This document shows positions 1 to 8,374 of a stretch of DNA of 8,435 nt, in pieces. Position numbers and translations under genes: made by a program. Each line of letters starts with the position of its first letter. Position 1 is the stretch's first letter. Origin of the DNA: Nitrospirae bacterium RBG_19FT_COMBO_42_15 (lineage in GTDB: Bacteria; Nitrospirota; CAKKRA01; 9FT-COMBO-42-15); contig MHEL01000117.1 of the NCBI GenBank assembly GCA_001803815.1, positions 1-8,435 of the forward strand, read 5' to 3'. Under the pieces are notes generated by a model. The model saw nothing but the letters and a program-made list of their open reading frames with translations, made no database searches and was not told the DNA's origin.

Positions 1-894
1 TAATACCATGCCGCGCTCTACTTCTTCTTTCTTCGTTCCTCTTAACAGCACCCCAATATTGTCTCCTGCTTGTCCCTGATCTAATAGCTTCCTGAACATC
101 TCTACTCCGGTCGCTACTGTCTTCTGCGTGGGCTTTATCCCCACTATTTCCATCTCTTCTCCTACCTTGATTATCCCTCTATCTACTCTGCCGGTTACGA
201 CTGTCCCTCTGCCTGATATGCTGAATACGTCTTCTATCGGCATTAAAAACGGCTTGTCTATGTCTCTCTTCGGCATCGGTATGTAGCTGTCTACTGATTT
301 CATCAGTTGCAGTATGGGTCCGCATTTGGGACATTCGTCCTTGCCGCAGCCGCATTCTAATGCCTTTAATGCGCTCCCTTTTACTATGGGTATCACATCT
401 CCGGGAAATTCATACTTAGATAGTAATTCTCTTACTTCAAGCTCTACCAGGTCTATAAGCTCTTTGTCGTCTACCATGTCTATTTTGTTCATGAATACTA
501 CTATATATGGCACTCCTACTTGTCTCGCAAGCAGTATGTGCTCTCTGGTCTGCGGCATCGGGCCGTCTGCTGCGCTTACTACAACTATCGCTCCGTCCAT
601 CTGCGCTGCTCCGGTTATCATGTTCTTTACATAGTCTGCGTGTCCAGGACAGTCAACATGCGCATAATGCCGGTTCTCTGTCTCGTATTCTATGTGCGCT
701 GTGGCTATGGTTATTCCTCTCTCCCTCTCCTCAGGCGCCTTGTCTATCTGATCATATGCTACAAAGGTTGCAAGCTTCTTTGATGACAATACCTTGGTTA
801 TCGCTGCCGTCAGGGTCGTCTTGCCATGATCAACATGCCCTATCGTCCCTACATTAATATGCGGCTTAGTACGCTCAAATTTGGCCTTTGCCAT
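1..894 (-). CDS. tuf: Elongation factor Tu (EF-Tu), partial, C-terminal part beyond window
   Basis: EF-Tu is the cytoplasmic GTPase that carries aminoacyl-tRNA to the ribosomal A site. I translated it by hand: 298 in-frame codons from ATG at 892-894 to the window edge, out of about 400 usual, so the end of domain 2 and domain 3 are missing. Visible GTPase motifs are GHVDHGKT (19-26, P-loop), RGIT (59-62, switch I), DCPGH (81-85, switch II), NKID (136-139) and SAL (174-176). Domain 2 begins near residue 215 with [19 protein letters not shown]. The start is fixed by the [21 protein letters not shown] opening and by AGGAGGT seven bases upstream. Right after SALKALE the protein carries [11 protein letters not shown] (181-191), a CxC-x4-CxxC cluster about five residues longer than the E. 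coli loop. Codon use is skewed: 22 of 25 Ile are ATA and 22 of 30 Val are GTA, unlike the mixed use upstream. It is the last visible gene of the str operon, 52 bp after fusA. Identity is certain; whether it is the only tuf copy is unknown. Confidence 0.97.
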   Translation of the reverse strand, partial: MAKAKFERTKPHINVGTIGHVDHGKTTLTAAITKVLSSKKLATFVAYDQIDKAPEERERGITIATAHIEYETENRHYAHVDCPGHADYVKNMITGAAQMDGAIVVVSAADGPMPQTREHILLARQVGVPYIVVFMNKIDMVDDKELIDLVELEVRELLSKYEFPGDVIPIVKGSALKALECGCGKDECPKCGPILQLMKSVDSYIPMPKRDIDKPFLMPIEDVFSISGRGTVVTGRVDRGIIKVGEEMEIVGIKPTQKTVATGVEMFRKLLDQGQAGDNIGVLLRGTKKEEVERGMVL

Positions 895-900
895 TTTATT

Positions 901-907
901 ACCTCCT
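901..907 (-). promoter_or_regulatory. Ribosome binding site of tuf
   Basis: On the coding strand AGGAGGT stands six bases before the tuf ATG, a near-perfect match to the anti-Shine-Dalgarno sequence. It is the strongest ribosome binding site in the window, as expected for a very abundant protein, and it confirms the tuf start. Confidence 0.9.
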
Positions 908-913
908 GATTGT

Positions 914-940
914 GTAGGAGCGAGGTCACCTCGCCCCTTC
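914..940. repeat. GC-rich 27-bp palindrome in the fusA-tuf gap
   Basis: On the plus strand an arm GTAGGAGCGAGG (914-925), a three-base loop TCA, and an arm CCTCGCCCCTTC (929-940) pair symmetrically. In the coding-strand RNA the inner nine positions form a continuous stem with one G-U pair; the outer three include one mismatch. No run of U follows, so it is not a standard intrinsic terminator. It fills about half of the 52-bp fusA-tuf gap, seven bases upstream of the tuf Shine-Dalgarno. I recall the pattern GTAGG-GGCGAGG...CCTCGCC-CCTAC as a type of short dispersed hairpin found in many environmental genomes; that link is from memory. In the mRNA it could set fusA/tuf processing or stability. 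Confidence 0.75.
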
Positions 941-946
941 TATCTA

Positions 947-3043
947 TTATTTCCTTACCTCAACCTCGCCTTTTACCTTTGCAATTATCCCGTCTGCAAT
1001 ACTCTTTGGCACCTCTTCATAATGTGAAAATTGCAGTGTAAATATCCCTCTTCCTTGAGTCTTGGATCTTAGATCAGTTGCATAGCCGAACATCTCTGAA
1101 AGGGGAACCTTCGAAGTTATTACCTGTGCAGACCCCCTCGGTTTCATATCATTTATCTTGCCCCTTCTTGAATTTATGTCGCCAATAACATCACCCATAT
1201 ATTCTTCCGGCACAATCACCTCAAGGAACATTATAGGCTCTAACAATATCGGGCTGGCATTTCTCATGCCCTCTTTAAAACCCATAGATGCCGCAATCTT
1301 AAACGCCATCTCAGATGAGTCAACCTCGTGATATGAACCGTCATAAAGGCTAATCTTGACATCATTTACAGGGTAGCCGGCAAGAACACCGCTATCCATA
1401 GCCTCTTTCAAGCCCTTTTCTACTGCTGGTATATATTCCCTCGGCACTGAACCGCCGACAATCTTATTTACAAATTCAAAGCCAGCGCCGACTTCATTCG
1501 GCTCAAGCTCCAGCCTTACATGGCCGTACTGGCCTCGTCCGCCAGACTGACGGATAAATTTACCCTCTGCAGTCGTCTTTCCCTTGATTGTCTCCCTGTA
1601 TGCAACCTGCGGCTTGCCCACATTCGCATCTACCTTAAACTCACGCTTTAATCTATCAACAATAATCTCAAGATGAAGCTCGCCCATTCCGGAGATAATA
1701 GTCTGTCCTGTTTCAGTATCTGTAGAAACCTTTAACGAAGGATCCTCCTGTGAGAGCTTCTGCAGAGAGATGCCGAGCTTTTCCTGATCCTGTTTTGTCT
1801 TTGGCTCTATAGCCACTGATATAACAGGAGATGGAAACTCCATGACCTCAAGGATTATTGGATTATCTTCATCACATAAGGTGTCTCCTGTAGTTGTACT
1901 CTTAAGACCTACTGCTGCAGCTATATCGCCAGCACAAACTTCTTTAATCTCCTCACGCTGGTTTGCGTGCATCTTAAGGAGCCTTCCAATCCTCTCTTTT
2001 GTATCCTTTGTGGAATTATATATGTATGAACCTGCGTTTAATACGCCGGAATATACCCTTAAGAATGTAAGCTGGCCGACATAAGGGTCTGACATAATCT
2101 TAAAGGCAAGCGCTGAAAACGGATCTTCATCCTTTGGATGCCTCTCCATCTCCTTCCCATCTTCCGGGTCTATACCTTTCACTGCAAAAACATCTGTTGG
2201 AGCAGGCAGGTAATCAATAACTGCGTCTAACAGAAGCTGTACGCCTTTATTCTTAAAGGCTGAGCCGCAGATTACAGGTGTTAGCTCCATCTTTACTGTT
2301 GCCTTTCTTATGCCTGTCTTTATCTCCTCTTCAGTAACAGCCTTGCCGTTTAAATACTTTTCCATTATAGTTTCATCATAGTCAGCAATGGCCTCAATCA
2401 TCTTATCGCGGTATGCCTTTGCCTCTTCAAGAAGGTCAGCAGGTATATCCTCAACAACATACTTTGCGCCGAGCGTTTCATCGTTAAATAGAATTGCATT
2501 CATCTTCACAAGATCTATGCAGCCCCTGAAGCCGCCCTCTTTTCCAATTGGAAGCTGGATTGGAACAGGCCTTGCGCCAAGCCTGTCTACCATTGTTTTT
2601 ACACTGAAATAAAAGTCAGCGCCGATCCTGTCCATCTTATTCATAAAGGCAATCCTCGGAACCTTGTATTTATCCGCCTGCCTCCACACAGTCTCAGACT
2701 GCGGCTCAACGCCGTTCACAGAATCAAACACTGCAACAGCGCCGTCAAGAACTCTTAACGAACGCTCTACCTCAATGGTAAAATCCACATGGCCTGGTGT
2801 ATCTATTATATTAATCCTGTGGTTCTTCCAGAAACATGTTGTTGCAGCAGCAGTAATTGTAATGCCCCTCTCCTGCTCCTGCGGCATCCAGTCCATAACC
2901 GCTGTGCCATCATGAACCTCGCCCATCTTGTAGGAGACACCGGTATAGTAGAGAATCCTCTCGGTTGTTGTTGTCTTCCCGGCATCTATATGAGCCATTA
3001 TGCCAATATTTCTTGTTTTATCTAATGATAGTTGTCTTGCCAT
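947..3043 (-). CDS. fusA: Elongation factor G (EF-G), canonical translocase
   Basis: EF-G is the cytoplasmic GTPase that drives tRNA-mRNA translocation and, with ribosome recycling factor, splits ribosomes. At 698 residues it has the family's usual length. G-domain motifs are AHIDAGKT (17-24), RGIT (59-62), DTPGH (81-85), NKMD (135-138) and GSAF (260-263). The insertion G' region spans roughly 160-255, and domain II starts near 309 ([21 protein letters not shown]). Domain III contains [10 protein letters not shown] (451-460). Domain IV has [11 protein letters not shown] (499-509) and its tip loop [15 protein letters not shown] (568-582), typical of the translocation-active form rather than a diverged paralogue. 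Domain V has SRRGKINDM (625-633). The ATG is fixed by the [22 protein letters not shown] opening, yet there is no clear Shine-Dalgarno: the 17 bases upstream are AT-rich and the nearest purine run, AGAG, lies 13 bases away. It follows rpsG after a 169-bp gap holding a repeat and precedes tuf by 52 bp. Ile codons are mixed: in the first 100 codons about six are ATT and four ATA. Confidence 0.99.
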   Translation of the reverse strand: MARQLSLDKTRNIGIMAHIDAGKTTTTERILYYTGVSYKMGEVHDGTAVMDWMPQEQERGITITAAATTCFWKNHRINIIDTPGHVDFTIEVERSLRVLDGAVAVFDSVNGVEPQSETVWRQADKYKVPRIAFMNKMDRIGADFYFSVKTMVDRLGARPVPIQLPIGKEGGFRGCIDLVKMNAILFNDETLGAKYVVEDIPADLLEEAKAYRDKMIEAIADYDETIMEKYLNGKAVTEEEIKTGIRKATVKMELTPVICGSAFKNKGVQLLLDAVIDYLPAPTDVFAVKGIDPEDGKEMERHPKDEDPFSALAFKIMSDPYVGQLTFLRVYSGVLNAGSYIYNSTKDTKERIGRLLKMHANQREEIKEVCAGDIAAAVGLKSTTTGDTLCDEDNPIILEVMEFPSPVISVAIEPKTKQDQEKLGISLQKLSQEDPSLKVSTDTETGQTIISGMGELHLEIIVDRLKREFKVDANVGKPQVAYRETIKGKTTAEGKFIRQSGGRGQYGHVRLELEPNEVGAGFEFVNKIVGGSVPREYIPAVEKGLKEAMDSGVLAGYPVNDVKISLYDGSYHEVDSSEMAFKIAASMGFKEGMRNASPILLEPIMFLEVIVPEEYMGDVIGDINSRRGKINDMKPRGSAQVITSKVPLSEMFGYATDLRSKTQGRGIFTLQFSHYEEVPKSIADGIIAKVKGEVEVRK

Positions 3044-3212
3044 AGTTTTTATTTAACTCTTATTTTAAATATTTCACAAATCAAAGCCTAAACGGCAAAG
3101 TAAAAAGCTCCAGATGCAAGGCGGAGCAAGGACTCGCACCGCAGCATACAAGTTAGTATGTGAGGATGCGAGGCCGAAGCGACAACGCAGCAGATGGAAT
3201 TTTTACGAGCCG
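3044..3212. other. rpsG-fusA intergenic gap
   Basis: The gap is 169 bp, long for the inside of a str operon. Positions 3100-3206 are a palindromic repeat (own entry). The remaining 3044-3099, next to the fusA start, is AT-rich with no clear Shine-Dalgarno and no promoter I would defend. No reading frame here has coding character. Confidence 0.8.
3100..3206. repeat. 107-bp imperfect palindromic intergenic repeat
   Basis: The element begins GTAAAAAGCTCCA and ends TGGAATTTTTAC, so its ends are inverted copies. Inner arms pair on the same symmetry axis: CTCGCA (3133-3138) with TGCGAG (3167-3172), and CATAC (3145-3149) with GTATG (3156-3160) around a six-base loop. Base composition is clearly more GC-rich than the flanking AT-rich gap. 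It begins six bases after the rpsG stop in the direction of transcription. Read as mRNA, its last outer arm is GGAGCUUUUU, so the whole could act as a weak terminator, attenuator or stability hairpin between rpsG and fusA. The pattern CAGATGCAAGGCG...CAACGCAGCAGATGGA...TTTTTACGA resembles a dispersed repeat I recall from deltaproteobacterial and related genomes; this is from memory. There is no coding potential and no transposase nearby. Confidence 0.75.
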
Positions 3213-3683
3213 TCACCACCTGAAATGTGCAAATGCCTTGTTTGCCTCTGCCATCCTGTGCACATCATCTTTCTTCTTAATTGTAGTGCCTGTATTATTT
3301 GCAGCATCCATCAGCTCTGCTGCAAGCTTCTCTTGCATTGTCCTTTCAGCCCTCTCCCTTGAATAACCAATTATCCATCTTAACGCCAATGCAATCCTTC
3401 TTGAAGGCCTTATATCAACCGGCACCTGATAAGATGCGCCGCCGACCCTCCTTGATTTAACCTCTACTACAGGCTTTACATTTTCGATTGCTGACTTGAA
3501 CACCTTTAACGGGTCATTCCCTGTCTTTTCTTTTATAATATCAAATGCCTTATAACATACAGACTCAGCAAGGCTCTTCTTTCCCTGCTTCATAAGAACG
3601 CTTACAAATTTAGCAACAAGTTTGTTGTTAAATTTTGGGTCTGGCAGTATCTCTCTTTTTACGGCTACTCTTCTTCTTGACAT
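3213..3683 (-). CDS. rpsG: 30S ribosomal protein S7
   Basis: S7 is a primary 16S rRNA binding protein that nucleates assembly of the 30S head and lines the E-site channel. The 156 residues match the common bacterial length. Diagnostic segments are the basic N-terminus [18 protein letters not shown], the [21 protein letters not shown] block (76-96, the rRNA-binding beta-hairpin), [12 protein letters not shown] (100-111) and the C-terminal [16 protein letters not shown]. It starts at ATG 3681-3683, 31 bp after rpsL, and ends in TGA. The ribosome binding site is poor: the only candidate is AGGG ten bases upstream (3694-3697), so coupling to rpsL translation is plausible. In E. coli S7 represses its own operon by binding the rpsL-rpsG gap; here that gap is much shorter and I see no matching structure, so the same control cannot be claimed. 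The gene is followed at six bases by a palindromic repeat. Confidence 0.99.
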   Translation of the reverse strand: MSRRRVAVKREILPDPKFNNKLVAKFVSVLMKQGKKSLAESVCYKAFDIIKEKTGNDPLKVFKSAIENVKPVVEVKSRRVGGASYQVPVDIRPSRRIALALRWIIGYSRERAERTMQEKLAAELMDAANNTGTTIKKKDDVHRMAEANKAFAHFRW

Positions 3684-3714
3684 TTTTATTAATCCCTATT
3701 TATTTTAAATTGAT

Positions 3715-4086
3715 TTACTTAGGCCTCTTTGCCCCGTATTTAGACCTTCCCTGTTTTCTGTCCTGCACACCCAATGTATCTAATGCGCCCCTTACAATAT
3801 GATATCTGACGCCGGGAAGGTCCTTAACCCTTCCGCCTCTTACTACTACAATGGAGTGCTCCTGCAGGTTGTGCCCCACACCAGGTATATATGATGTTAT
3901 CTCAATACCGTTTGTAAGCCTGACCCTTGCTACCTTCCTTAAAGCTGAGTTTGGCTTTTTTGGCGTGGTTGTATACACCCTGACGCACACCCCGCGCCTT
4001 TGCGGACAATTCATTAGAGCGGGACTTTTCGTCCTTTTCTCTATCTTTTTTCTTCCCTTCTTAATAAGCTGACTTATTGTTGGCAC
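3715..4086 (-). CDS. rpsL: 30S ribosomal protein S12
   Basis: S12 sits at the decoding centre of the 30S subunit and helps monitor codon-anticodon pairing. It is 123 residues, the usual length. Conserved blocks are [21 protein letters not shown] (27-47), [13 protein letters not shown] (57-69), GHNLQEHS (71-78) and [14 protein letters not shown] (83-96), ending [10 protein letters not shown]. Counting the initiator Met, K43 and K88 are the residues equivalent to E. coli K42 and K87, and P91 equals P90. All are wild-type, so the sequence shows none of the classic streptomycin-resistance changes. D89 matches the aspartate that RimO methylthiolates in E. coli. The start is GTG at 4084-4086, supported by AAGGAG six bases upstream and by the MPTISQLI opening; no in-frame ATG fits. 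As first gene of the str operon it lies about 87 nt downstream of a consensus promoter and 144 bp after rpoC. Confidence 0.99.
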   Translation of the reverse strand: MPTISQLIKKGRKKIEKRTKSPALMNCPQRRGVCVRVYTTTPKKPNSALRKVARVRLTNGIEITSYIPGVGHNLQEHSIVVVRGGRVKDLPGVRYHIVRGALDTLGVQDRKQGRSKYGAKRPK

Positions 4087-4092
4087 TACGCA

Positions 4093-4098
4093 CTCCTT
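4093..4098 (-). promoter_or_regulatory. Ribosome binding site of rpsL
   Basis: AAGGAG on the coding strand stands six bases before the codon GTG at 4084-4086. It decides in favour of the GTG start, since the only nearby ATG (4104-4106) is in another frame and stops at the rpsL start. Confidence 0.85.
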
Positions 4099-4179
4099 AT
4101 TACCATCAAATTCTTACTTTATCTATTTGTAAAATCAATAAAAAACAGAACAATCATGTTTAGTGGGAAAAACCTACGC

Positions 4180-4208
4180 ATTATATTAGAAACTTCAATA
4201 CTTGTCAA
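4180..4208 (-). promoter_or_regulatory. Consensus sigma70-type promoter of the str operon
   Basis: On the coding strand the -35 hexamer is TTGACA (4203-4208) and the -10 hexamer is TATAAT (4180-4185). Both are exact consensus, with a spacer of exactly 17 bp (4186-4202). The expected start of transcription is around 4173-4175, giving a leader of roughly 87-90 nt before rpsL. The bases after the -10 read GCGTAGG. Its position, starting 22 bp past the rpoC stop and in the rpoC-rpsL gap, argues that it is functional rather than chance. It would let S12, S7, EF-G and EF-Tu be made above the level supplied by readthrough from rpoBC. Start site and strength are inferred. Confidence 0.92.
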
Positions 4209-4230
4209 GGGTTTTCTATAAAAAAGAAAC
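4209..4230 (-). promoter_or_regulatory. AT-rich block upstream of the -35, possible UP element
   Basis: Between the rpoC stop and the -35 box lie 22 bases, of which the first 18 or so on the coding strand are T-tract then A-tract (CTTTTTTATAGAAAA core). T-tract plus AAA placement resembles the consensus of UP elements, which bind the C-terminal domain of the RNA polymerase alpha subunit and boost ribosomal promoters. The distal A-tract of the consensus is not matched, and the four bases nearest the -35 are ACCC, so this is a tentative call. Confidence 0.4.
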
Positions 4231-7200
4231 TTAACTAACCTTTTCTTCTACTCTGTTTAATGCAGCCTCCTCAGCTTTAGCCCGCTCCCGAATCTTTTCC
4301 TTCTTCTTAAATTTTATATAGCTGTTTTTATATTCCGGCATGCCTGTTCCCGCAGGTATAGGCCTTCCAATAATCACATTCTCCTTAAGACCAACAAGAT
4401 AATCAACCTTTCCGCTTATGCTTGCCTCTGTTAATACCCTTGTTGTCTCCTGGAAGGATGCAGCAGAGATAAAGCTGTCGGTTGTTAAAGCAGCCTTTGT
4501 TATGCCGAGAAGGATCGGCTTGCCAATTGCAGGTTTACCGCCCTTTGCAATCACACGTTCATTCTCAGACGAAAATTCAAATTTATCCACCTGGCTGCCG
4601 ATTAAGAAATCGGTATCCCCAGGGTCTTCTATCTTGACCTTTCTCAACATCTGCCTGACTATTACCTCAATATGCTTGTCATTTATGGCAACACCCTGCA
4701 GCCTGTAAACCTGCTGAACCTCATCAACAAGGTATTTCTGCAGCTCCTTTGGTCCGAGGATATCAAGGATATCGTGCGGATTAGCAGCGCCGTCCATCAG
4801 CGGCTCGCCTGCCATTACCCAGTCGCCTTCATGGACATTAACATGCTTTCCTTTAGGAATAAAATATTCCTTTGCATCGCCCATCTCATTCTTTACAACA
4901 ATTCTCCTCATTCCCTTTACAAAACCGCCATATTCTATGGTTCCGTCAATCTCGCTGATTACTGCCTGCTCTTTTGGCTTCCTTGCCTCAAAGAGCTCAG
5001 CAACCCTCGGAAGACCTCCTGTAATATCCTTTGTTTTTGTTGTTTCCCTCGGCATCTTTACAAGCACATCGCCAGGATACACATAATCGCCCTTGTCAAT
5101 CAGGATATGAGAGCCGATGGGAAGAAGGTATCTTGAAACAGTCTTGTTATGTTCATCCTTAATAGAAATACGGGGTCTTAATGTTGTTCCCTGATAATCA
5201 ATAACCACCCTTCTTGAAAGACCTGTTACCTCATCCACCTCTTCCTTTATAGTCTCTCCGTCAAGGATATCGCCGAAGGCAACCCTGCCGCCTGCCTCTG
5301 TCATGATCGGGATTGAGTACGGATCCCATTCAACAATCTTCTGGCCTACTGTAACAGCCTTGCCGTCCTCTATCTTTATCTTTGCGCCATAGACAACAGA
5401 GTATCTCTCCTTCTCTCTTCCTGTCTCATCATAAATCGCTATTCTGCCGTTACGGTTCATAGTAACCATATCGCCGTCTTTATTCTTTACAGTATTCAGG
5501 TTAATATACTTCAGGGCGCCGGAGTTCTTTGCCTCAAGCACTGTCTGCTCTACAACCTTGCTTGCTGTACCGCCGATATGAAAGGTTCTCATTGTAAGCT
5601 GTGTGCCTGGCTCACCAATAGACTGTGCAGCAATTATACCGACAGCCTCGCCCCTGTCAACCAATTTGCCCCGTGCAAGGTCTCTTCCATAACATCTAAT
5701 GCATATACCAACCTTTGACTGACAGGTTAGTACAGACCTTATCTTAATCCTGTCAATGCCTGAATCAATAATATTCTTTACAATGGTTTCATTTATCTCT
5801 TCAGATGCCTTTACTATAACCTCACCTGTAAGAGGGTCATTTACATCCTCTGCAGTAACCCTGCCAAGTATCCTCTCCTCAAACGGCTCAATAATCTCGC
5901 CGCCTTCAACAAGAGAAGTTACATATATACCGTCTACGGACATGCAGTCGTCCTCTGTAATAATAACATTCTGAGCAACATCTACAAGACGCCTTGTAAG
6001 GTAGCCTGAGTTTGCCGTTTTTAATGCAGTATCTGCAAGTCCCTTTCTTGCGCCATGTGTGGAGATAAAATACTGCAGAACTGTTAATCCTTCCCTGAAG
6101 TTTGCAGTAATAGGCGTTTCAATAATCTCTCCGGATGGCTTTGCCATTAAGCCCCTCATGCCGCCGAGCTGCCTGATCTGCTGTGTGCTGCCCCTTGCGC
6201 CTGAATCAGCCATCATAAAAATAGAATTAAATTCCCTTCTCTCCTTTGTAGTAATCTCTCCGGATTCACCCTTCGCAGCGCCTGTCTTCTCCTCACCAAG
6301 CTCCTTCATCATTTCATTTGCAACTACTTCAGTTACATGCGCCCAGATATCAATAACCTTATTATATCTCTCGCCCTTTGTTATTAAACCGTCCGCATAC
6401 TGTTTCTCTATCTCCATTACCTCTTTCTCTGCCGCCTTGATCAATTCAGCCTTCTTGCTCGGTATATGCATGTCATCAATACATATTGATATCCCCGATT
6501 TGGTAGCATATCTGAATCCAATCTCCTTTATCTTATCTAAGAAGACAATCGTCTCCCTCTTTCCTGCCTCACGATAGCTGTAATCAATAAGCTTGGCTAT
6601 TTCCTTTTTCACCATCTCTTTATTTATCATGGCAAATGGCAGCCCCTTTGGCAGTATATCGCTGAGCAGCACTCTTCCAACTGTAGTATCAACTAATTTT
6701 CCATCTATCCTGACTTTTATCTTCGCATGGATATCAAGCTCGTCAGCATCATAGGCAATCCTGACTTCAATCGGGTCATAGAATATCTTGCCTTCGCCCT
6801 TTACGCCTGTCTTCTCCTTTGTAAGATAATAACAGCCTAAAACCATATCCTGAGAAGGCACCATAATCGGCTTTCCATTAGCAGGTGAAAGTATGCTGTT
6901 AATTGACATCATCAATACCCGCGCCTCAATCTGGGCCTCAACAGAAAGCGGCACATGAACTGCCATCTGGTCGCCGTCAAAGTCTGCATTAAAAGCAGCG
7001 CAGACAAGCGGATGGAGCCTTATTGCCTTGCCCTCTACAAGGACAGGATCAAATGCCTGAATGCCAAGCCTGTGAAGGGTCGGCGCCCTGTTTAAAAGAA
7101 CAGGATGCTCCCTTATTACCTCGTCAAGAACATCCCATACCTCTCTTCTTTCCTTCTCCACTAATTTCTTTGCGCTCTTTATAGTGGTTGCATATCCATT

Positions 7201-8361
7201 TTCCTCCAGCCTGTGGAAGATAAAGGGCTTAAATAGCTCAAGCGCCATCTTCTTTGGCAGACCGCACTGATGCAGTTTTAATTCAGGACCGACAACAATA
7301 ACTGACCTGCCTGAATAATCAACCCTCTTTCCAAGGAGGTTCTGCCTGAATCTTCCCTGTTTGCCTTTCAGCATATCGCTCAAGGATTTCAAAGGCCTCT
7401 TATTCGGCCCCCTTATTACCCTTGCTCGTCTGCCGTTATCAAATAGCGCATCAACGGCCTCCTGCAGCATCCTCTTTTCATTTCTTATAATAACAGCAGG
7501 GGCATTAAGCTCATAAAGCCTCTTTAATCTGTTGTTCCTGTTTATAACGCGCCTGTATAAATCATTTAAATCAGAGGTTGCAAATCTGCCGCCGTCTAAG
7601 GGCACAAGGGGCCGCAGCTCTGGCGGAAGAACCGGAATAACATCCAAAATCATCCACTCAGGTTTATTGCCTGACTTTTTAAATGACTCTACTACCTTGA
7701 GCCTTTTTGTCAGCTTTTTCTTAACAGCAGTTGAAGATGCAAGTTTTATCTTGTTGCGCAGCTCTTCCCATAACGCATCTATATTAACTCTCTTTAAAAG
7801 CTCCTTTATTGCCTCTGCGCCCATCTCTGCCCGGAAATTGCTTCCATATTCGGAAACAAGGGAACGGTATTTCTCCTCACCAACGAGATCCTTCTCTTTT
7901 AAAGGCGAATCCCCCTGATCAATAACAACATACTCTTCAAAATAGAGGACCCTTTCAAGCTGTTTCAGGGTCATGTCAAGGAGATTGCCAATCCTGCTCG
8001 GCAAACCCTTTAAGAACCAGATATGCGCAACAGGGCTTGCGAGCTCAATGTGGCCAAGTCTTTCGCGGCGCACCTTGGACTGTATAACCTCAACACCGCA
8101 CTTGTCGCAGACAATGCCGCGGTGCTTCATCCTCTTATACTTTCCGCAGTTGCACTCCCAGTCCTTTGTCGGGCCAAATATCTTTGCGCAGAACAATCCG
8201 TCACGCTCTGGTTTAAATGACCGATAATTGATGGTCTCCGGTTTCTTGACCTCGCCGTAGGACCATGAACGGATCTTCTCAGGCGATGTCAATCTGATCC
8301 TTATGGCATCAAAACTGACTGGTTCTTTTGCCTTTTCAAAAAGGGTATTTATATCTTGCAA
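4231..8361 (-). CDS. rpoC: DNA-directed RNA polymerase subunit beta'
   Basis: Beta' forms, with beta, the active-site cleft of RNA polymerase. At 1376 residues it is slightly shorter than the 1407 of E. coli. In order: the N-terminal zinc ribbon C70/C72/C85/C88; the clamp and coiled-coil region near 260-330 that binds sigma ([13 protein letters not shown], 270-282); the catalytic [12 protein letters not shown] (458-469), whose D460, D462 and D464 hold the catalytic magnesium; the F-loop and bridge helix (about 735-795, with [20 protein letters not shown]); the second zinc site C806/C880/C887/C890; the trigger-loop first half [13 protein letters not shown] (919-931, M924 and H928 being the NTP-contacting residues); and the second half from [18 protein letters not shown] (1112-1129). 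About 178 residues separate the halves, where E. coli has SI3. The start is TTG at 8359-8361: AGGAGG lies seven bases upstream, the opening [10 protein letters not shown] fits the family, and the in-frame codons between it and the rpoB stop hold no ATG or GTG. It follows rpoB by 15 bp, so translational coupling is likely. Confidence 0.99.
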   Translation of the reverse strand: MQDINTLFEKAKEPVSFDAIRIRLTSPEKIRSWSYGEVKKPETINYRSFKPERDGLFCAKIFGPTKDWECNCGKYKRMKHRGIVCDKCGVEVIQSKVRRERLGHIELASPVAHIWFLKGLPSRIGNLLDMTLKQLERVLYFEEYVVIDQGDSPLKEKDLVGEEKYRSLVSEYGSNFRAEMGAEAIKELLKRVNIDALWEELRNKIKLASSTAVKKKLTKRLKVVESFKKSGNKPEWMILDVIPVLPPELRPLVPLDGGRFATSDLNDLYRRVINRNNRLKRLYELNAPAVIIRNEKRMLQEAVDALFDNGRRARVIRGPNKRPLKSLSDMLKGKQGRFRQNLLGKRVDYSGRSVIVVGPELKLHQCGLPKKMALELFKPFIFHRLEENGYATTIKSAKKLVEKERREVWDVLDEVIREHPVLLNRAPTLHRLGIQAFDPVLVEGKAIRLHPLVCAAFNADFDGDQMAVHVPLSVEAQIEARVLMMSINSILSPANGKPIMVPSQDMVLGCYYLTKEKTGVKGEGKIFYDPIEVRIAYDADELDIHAKIKVRIDGKLVDTTVGRVLLSDILPKGLPFAMINKEMVKKEIAKLIDYSYREAGKRETIVFLDKIKEIGFRYATKSGISICIDDMHIPSKKAELIKAAEKEVMEIEKQYADGLITKGERYNKVIDIWAHVTEVVANEMMKELGEEKTGAAKGESGEITTKERREFNSIFMMADSGARGSTQQIRQLGGMRGLMAKPSGEIIETPITANFREGLTVLQYFISTHGARKGLADTALKTANSGYLTRRLVDVAQNVIITEDDCMSVDGIYVTSLVEGGEIIEPFEERILGRVTAEDVNDPLTGEVIVKASEEINETIVKNIIDSGIDRIKIRSVLTCQSKVGICIRCYGRDLARGKLVDRGEAVGIIAAQSIGEPGTQLTMRTFHIGGTASKVVEQTVLEAKNSGALKYINLNTVKNKDGDMVTMNRNGRIAIYDETGREKERYSVVYGAKIKIEDGKAVTVGQKIVEWDPYSIPIMTEAGGRVAFGDILDGETIKEEVDEVTGLSRRVVIDYQGTTLRPRISIKDEHNKTVSRYLLPIGSHILIDKGDYVYPGDVLVKMPRETTKTKDITGGLPRVAELFEARKPKEQAVISEIDGTIEYGGFVKGMRRIVVKNEMGDAKEYFIPKGKHVNVHEGDWVMAGEPLMDGAANPHDILDILGPKELQKYLVDEVQQVYRLQGVAINDKHIEVIVRQMLRKVKIEDPGDTDFLIGSQVDKFEFSSENERVIAKGGKPAIGKPILLGITKAALTTDSFISAASFQETTRVLTEASISGKVDYLVGLKENVIIGRPIPAGTGMPEYKNSYIKFKKKEKIRERAKAEEAALNRVEEKVS

Positions 8362-8368
8362 TGTATGC

Positions 8369-8374
8369 CCTCCT
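8369..8374 (-). promoter_or_regulatory. Ribosome binding site of rpoC
   Basis: AGGAGG on the coding strand is seven bases before the TTG start and just after the rpoB stop. It settles the TTG call because no ATG or GTG is available in frame between the rpoB stop and this codon. Confidence 0.88.

Noticed and set aside
314..857. Three overlapping open frames on the plus strand opposite tuf.
   Set aside because: They are antisense shadows of tuf, rich in Ser/Leu/Cys with no recognisable motif, and tuf itself is unambiguous on the other strand.
3044..3080. Possible promoter for fusA (TTGTGA - 17 bp - TTAAAT on the coding strand).
   Set aside because: Only four of six bases match in each box in an AT-rich stretch, and the -10 would sit almost on the start codon.
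3160..3366. Small plus-strand frames across the rpsG-fusA gap and the rpsG 3' end.
   Set aside because: They run through the palindromic repeat and antisense to rpsG, without a ribosome binding site or family resemblance.
4086..4106. Six-codon ATG frame whose TAG overlaps the rpsL GTG by one base.
   Set aside because: It has no binding site of its own and spans the rpsL Shine-Dalgarno; a chance frame is the simpler reading.
4119..4157. A 12-residue frame MIVLFFIDFTNR in the rpsL leader, as a possible leader peptide.
   Set aside because: No Shine-Dalgarno precedes it, it shows no run of regulatory codons, and no terminator/antiterminator pair follows.
4211..4230. Weak inverted repeat just after the rpoC stop, considered as a terminator.
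   Set aside because: The stem is about six AT-rich pairs with a bulge and is not followed by a U-tract on the coding strand (ACCC, then the -35 box follow). It is better explained as an AT-rich promoter-upstream block.
4672..5136. Plus-strand open frame of 154 codons (and a 172-codon one at 6059-6577) opposite rpoC.
   Set aside because: Both lie wholly inside conserved rpoC sequence, have no domain features, and follow from the codon composition of the sense gene.
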